DNA of 9,450 nt from Actinomycetes bacterium (lineage in GTDB: Bacteria > Actinomycetota > Acidimicrobiia > Acidimicrobiales > RAAP-2): assembly GCA_021806055.1 (NCBI GenBank), contig JAJZYE010000021.1:1-9450 (forward strand), given 5' to 3'. Both the position numbers and the translations under genes were made by a program. The notes under the pieces are model-generated. The model saw only the letters and a list, made by a program, of their open reading frames with translations, was not told where the DNA came from and ran no database searches. Below, in pieces: positions 7,313 through 9,450 of the stretch. How positions within the stretch are numbered: position 1 is the first letter of the stretch; the number at the start of each line of letters is the position of its first letter.

Positions 7313-8289
7313 CCGGCGAGAACCTCCGCCACCTCGCGCGCGAAGTAGGTGAGCACGAAGTCCGCGCCGGCGCGGCGCACGGCCGTCAGCTGCTCGATGG
7401 CGACGGCGGTGGCGTCGATCCACCCGCGCTCGCCGGCCGCCTTCACCATGGCGTACTCGCCACTCACGTGATAGGCGCTGATCGGCACGTCCAACTCGCG
7501 GCGCAGATCGGCGACCACATCGAGGTACGTCATCGCGGGCTTGACCATCACGATGTCGGCGCCCTCACGGACGTCGGCGCGCGCCTCTCGCAGTGCCTCG
7601 CGTCGATTGCGCCAGTCCTGCTGGTACCCGCGCCGGTCACCTCCGCCGAGGATCTCGACGCGTACCGCCTCGCGGAAGGGACCGTAGAGCGCACTCGCGA
7701 ACTTGGCCGCGTACGCGAGGACGACGGTCTCGGCGAAACCCTCGCCGTCGAGCGCCGCCCGGATCGCCCCCACCTGCCCGTCCATCATGCCGCTCGGCGC
7801 CACGACCGCCGCGCCGGCCTCGGCCTGCACGGTCGCGGTACGGGCGTAGAGCTCGAGGGTGGCGTCGTTGTCAACGTTGCCGCGATGGTCGAGCACGCCG
7901 CAGTGTCCGTGCGTGATGTACTCGTCCAGGCAGAGGTCGGCCATCAGCACCACGCCATCACCGAACTCGTCGCGCAGCGATCGCAGGGCGATCTGCACGA
8001 TGCCCGATGGGTCGTAGGCGCCGGTGCCGCGCTCGTCCTTGTGAACCGGCACACCGAAGAGGATGACGCCTTTCACGCCCAGGTCGTGCAGAACGCGCAC
8101 CTCATCGTGCAGCGACGTCAAAGTGTGCTGGACGTGACCGGGTAGCGACGAGATCGGCTGGGGCTCACTCAACCCCTCACCCACGAAGAGCGGAGCGACC
8201 AGGTGCTCGGGCGTGAGCGACGTCTCGGCAATCAGGTGGCGTAGCGCCGCGGTGCGGCGTAGGCGACGGGGTCGCTCAGTGGGGAACAC
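7309..8289 (-). CDS. hemB: Porphobilinogen synthase (delta-aminolevulinic acid dehydratase)
   Basis: 326 residues, normal for HemB, which condenses two 5-aminolevulinate molecules into porphobilinogen. Both active-site lysines are present: K196 (YAAKFAS) and K250 (MVKPAMTYLD). The metal motif is DLCLDEYITHGHCG (118-131). It has C120 and C130 of the zinc type, but Asp122 replaces the middle cysteine, as in the magnesium/aspartate type. The N-terminus FPTERPRRLRRTAALR matches what I recall of actinobacterial HemB starts and supports the GTG at 8289. The gene begins 12 bases after the hemD stop and in the same frame, separated from it by tandem TAA and TAG stops. Its own stop overlaps hemL. No strong Shine-Dalgarno is seen. 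Confidence 0.97.
   Translation of the reverse strand: MFPTERPRRLRRTAALRHLIAETSLTPEHLVAPLFVGEGLSEPQPISSLPGHVQHTLTSLHDEVRVLHDLGVKGVILFGVPVHKDERGTGAYDPSGIVQIALRSLRDEFGDGVVLMADLCLDEYITHGHCGVLDHRGNVDNDATLELYARTATVQAEAGAAVVAPSGMMDGQVGAIRAALDGEGFAETVVLAYAAKFASALYGPFREAVRVEILGGGDRRGYQQDWRNRREALREARADVREGADIVMVKPAMTYLDVVADLRRELDVPISAYHVSGEYAMVKAAGERGWIDATAVAIEQLTAVRRAGADFVLTYFAREVAEVLAG
7323..7327 (-). promoter_or_regulatory. Ribosome binding site for hemL
   Basis: GGAGG on the minus strand within the last codons of hemB, ten bases before the GTG at 7312. It supports the GTG that overlaps the hemB stop as the hemL start. Confidence 0.6.
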
Positions 8290-8301
8290 GGCGCCAGCCT
8301 A

Positions 8302-8997
8302 TTACCGGCCCCGCGGATCACGGCCGGTGATCGTCACGAGACGCTCGCGCAACGACGGATCCCAGCCCTCCAACACGCGCGCGTGATCGGCGGCGACCGC
8401 ACGCGCCGTCGTCGCCCCGGGCACCACCACCCACGTCGACTCACCCACGTACGCGCGCGCCACGGCCCACGCCGACGGGGCGCCAACGAGGACCACGTCC
8501 GCACGGGCCAACGCCGCCGCCCCGGCCTCGTCGGGCTCGCGGGGCCGCGTCTCGTAACAGGCGAGCCGCGACACCGCCAGGCCCCGCTGGGTGAGCCGCT
8601 GGGTCAACTCCTCGCGCGCGTCGCTCGCCGCGACCACCACGACGGGTCCACGCTCGATCACCTCCGCCAGCTCGGCCGCTCCCCCGGTCCCCTCCACACT
8701 CACCATCAGCCCCCGCGCGCGCAGCGCCGCGCTCGTCGCGGGACCGACGCTCGCCACCTCACTGTGGGGGCCCACGACCGGGCGCACCAGAGCCGCCGCC
8801 CCGGCGCCACGCGCACTGGTGACCGCCAGCACGGCGTACGCGCCCGCGTGGGGCAGGTCCCGGGCGGCGCGCAGCAGGGCGTCCGGCTCCTCGTAGTGGG
8901 TGACGGTCACCGGGACCTCCACCACCTCGGCGCCGTCCGGGAGCCAGGTGCGCAACGCGTCACCGCGGCCCGCCTCTCGCGTCACCACCACGCGCAC
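8302..8997 (-). CDS. hemD: Uroporphyrinogen-III synthase
   Basis: 231 residues. HemD closes hydroxymethylbilane with inversion of ring D to give uroporphyrinogen III. The family diverges strongly in sequence, so the call rests on the two-lobed pattern plus position between hemC and hemB. Visible elements are the N-terminal RVVVTREAGRGDAL, AVTSARGA (58-65), VGPATSAALRARG (84-96), ACYETRP (146-152; the Tyr is often conserved), VGAPSAWAVA (171-180) and PGATTARAVA (193-202). The GTG at 8997 was chosen: it lies two bases after the hemC stop and has GGAG nine bases upstream. A GTG four codons earlier would overlap hemC and lacks such a site. It is free-standing, not fused to cobA or hemC. Confidence 0.9.
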   Translation of the reverse strand: MRVVVTREAGRGDALRTWLPDGAEVVEVPVTVTHYEEPDALLRAARDLPHAGAYAVLAVTSARGAGAAALVRPVVGPHSEVASVGPATSAALRARGLMVSVEGTGGAAELAEVIERGPVVVVAASDAREELTQRLTQRGLAVSRLACYETRPREPDEAGAAALARADVVLVGAPSAWAVARAYVGESTWVVVPGATTARAVAADHARVLEGWDPSLRERLVTITGRDPRGR

Positions 8998-8999
8998 CG

Positions 9000-9450
9000 C
9001 TACCCGCTCCACCCCGGGAGCGATGCACCACCACGCTCGTCGCGCAGCTCGCGCGCCACGGCCCGTCCCAGGACCTCCGGATCGCTTCCGACGCGGGTCG
9101 CGCGCACGCTGGCGCTGCCGTCGAGTCCGACCATCACCGCCGACAGCGCGAGCTCGCCGTCGCGCCACGTCGCGTGCGCCCCCGCCGGGATCGCGCACCC
9201 CGTGCCCAACTCGCGCAAGAACGCTCGCTCGGCGCGCACCGCGGTGAAGGCCGCGTCATCGGTGAGCTGCGCCACGATCAGGCGCGTGGTCTCGTCGTCC
9301 GCCCGGACCTCGAGGGCGAGGGCCCCCTGCCCGACCTGCGGGACGAACCAGGCCGGGTCGAGGCGCTCGGACACGCGCGCCAACTCGCCGAGGCGTTCCA
9401 GCGCCGCCGCCGCGGCCACCACCGCGTCCACACCGTCGTGACCCGGCGCC
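9000..9450 (-). CDS. hemC: Hydroxymethylbilane synthase, C-terminal part (5' end outside window)
   Basis: 149 residues of the C-terminal portion are present; the gene enters from the right edge, so the GTG at 9431 is internal, not the start. The frame is open to the edge and reads APGHDGVDAVV before it. HemC (porphobilinogen deaminase) polymerises four porphobilinogens into hydroxymethylbilane. Visible motifs are DAVVAAAAALERLG (equivalent to the usual D-A-I-x-L-A-x-A-G-L-x-R-L-G), VPQVGQGALALE (36-47 of the fragment), RAERAFLRELGTGC with the dipyrromethane-cofactor cysteine at fragment residue 85, and AIPAGAHA after it. The TAG stop is two bases before hemD. The cofactor loop reads GTGCAIPAG, a mild variant of the usual GGCxxPxG. 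Confidence 0.95.
   Translation of the reverse strand, partial: APGHDGVDAVVAAAAALERLGELARVSERLDPAWFVPQVGQGALALEVRADDETTRLIVAQLTDDAAFTAVRAERAFLRELGTGCAIPAGAHATWRDGELALSAVMVGLDGSASVRATRVGSDPEVLGRAVARELRDERGGASLPGWSG
9007..9010 (-). promoter_or_regulatory. Ribosome binding site for hemD
   Basis: GGAG on the minus strand in the last codons of hemC, nine bases before the GTG at 8997. It favours that start over the upstream GTG, whose own codon is part of this site's immediate context. Confidence 0.5.

Noticed and set aside
1..9450. Search for a novel defence, mobile or RNA-based system
   Set aside because: No transposase, integrase, CRISPR-like repeats, tRNA/rRNA sequence or compositional break was seen; the window is core respiratory and heme metabolism plus one unknown gene.

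Overview
This is a very GC-rich, gene-dense bacterial chromosome segment, most likely from an actinobacterium. The features pointing that way are frequent GTG starts, an apparently leaderless gene start, separate rather than fused nuoC and nuoD, a geranylgeranyl-reductase-family gene next to nuoA, and clustered hemC-hemD-hemB-hemL of the glutamate (C5) heme route. A deep-branching class such as Acidimicrobiia fits, but that placement is an inference from gene content and cannot be proven without a search.

Region 1 (1-3518, minus strand) is the 5' part of a complex I operon read right to left: nuoA, nuoB, nuoC, nuoD, nuoE, and the first ten codons of nuoF running off the left edge. The genes are packed with 4-base ATGA overlaps or gaps and overlaps of one or two bases. 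NuoB, NuoD, NuoE and NuoA keep the cofactor- or quinone-site residues that can be checked by eye.

Region 2 (3519-3584) is the only real regulatory gap. It is a 66-base divergent promoter region between nuoA (minus) and the reductase (plus). It holds a perfect 12-base palindrome directly abutting a TAGTCT -10-like box that sits six bases upstream of the reductase GTG. Region 3 (3585-4937, plus) is an FAD-dependent geranylgeranyl reductase family gene, whose likely job here is saturating the isoprenoid tail of menaquinone, the electron acceptor of complex I.

Region 4 (4956-9450, minus) is a heme biosynthesis operon read right to left: hemC (5' end missing at the right edge), hemD, hemB, hemL, and then an unrecognised 362-residue single-pass membrane protein whose GTG start overlaps the hemL stop. 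The reductase and this operon converge with an 18-base gap and no visible terminator.

Together the window encodes a respiratory module: NADH:menaquinone oxidoreductase, quinone tail tailoring, and heme precursor synthesis for cytochromes. No RNA gene, mobile element, CRISPR array or long repeat was seen, and no stretch above 300 bases lacks a gene. This is mostly ordinary core metabolism. The points worth a second look are the unknown protein coupled to hemL, the palindrome in the divergent promoter, and a mixed Cys/Asp metal motif in HemB.
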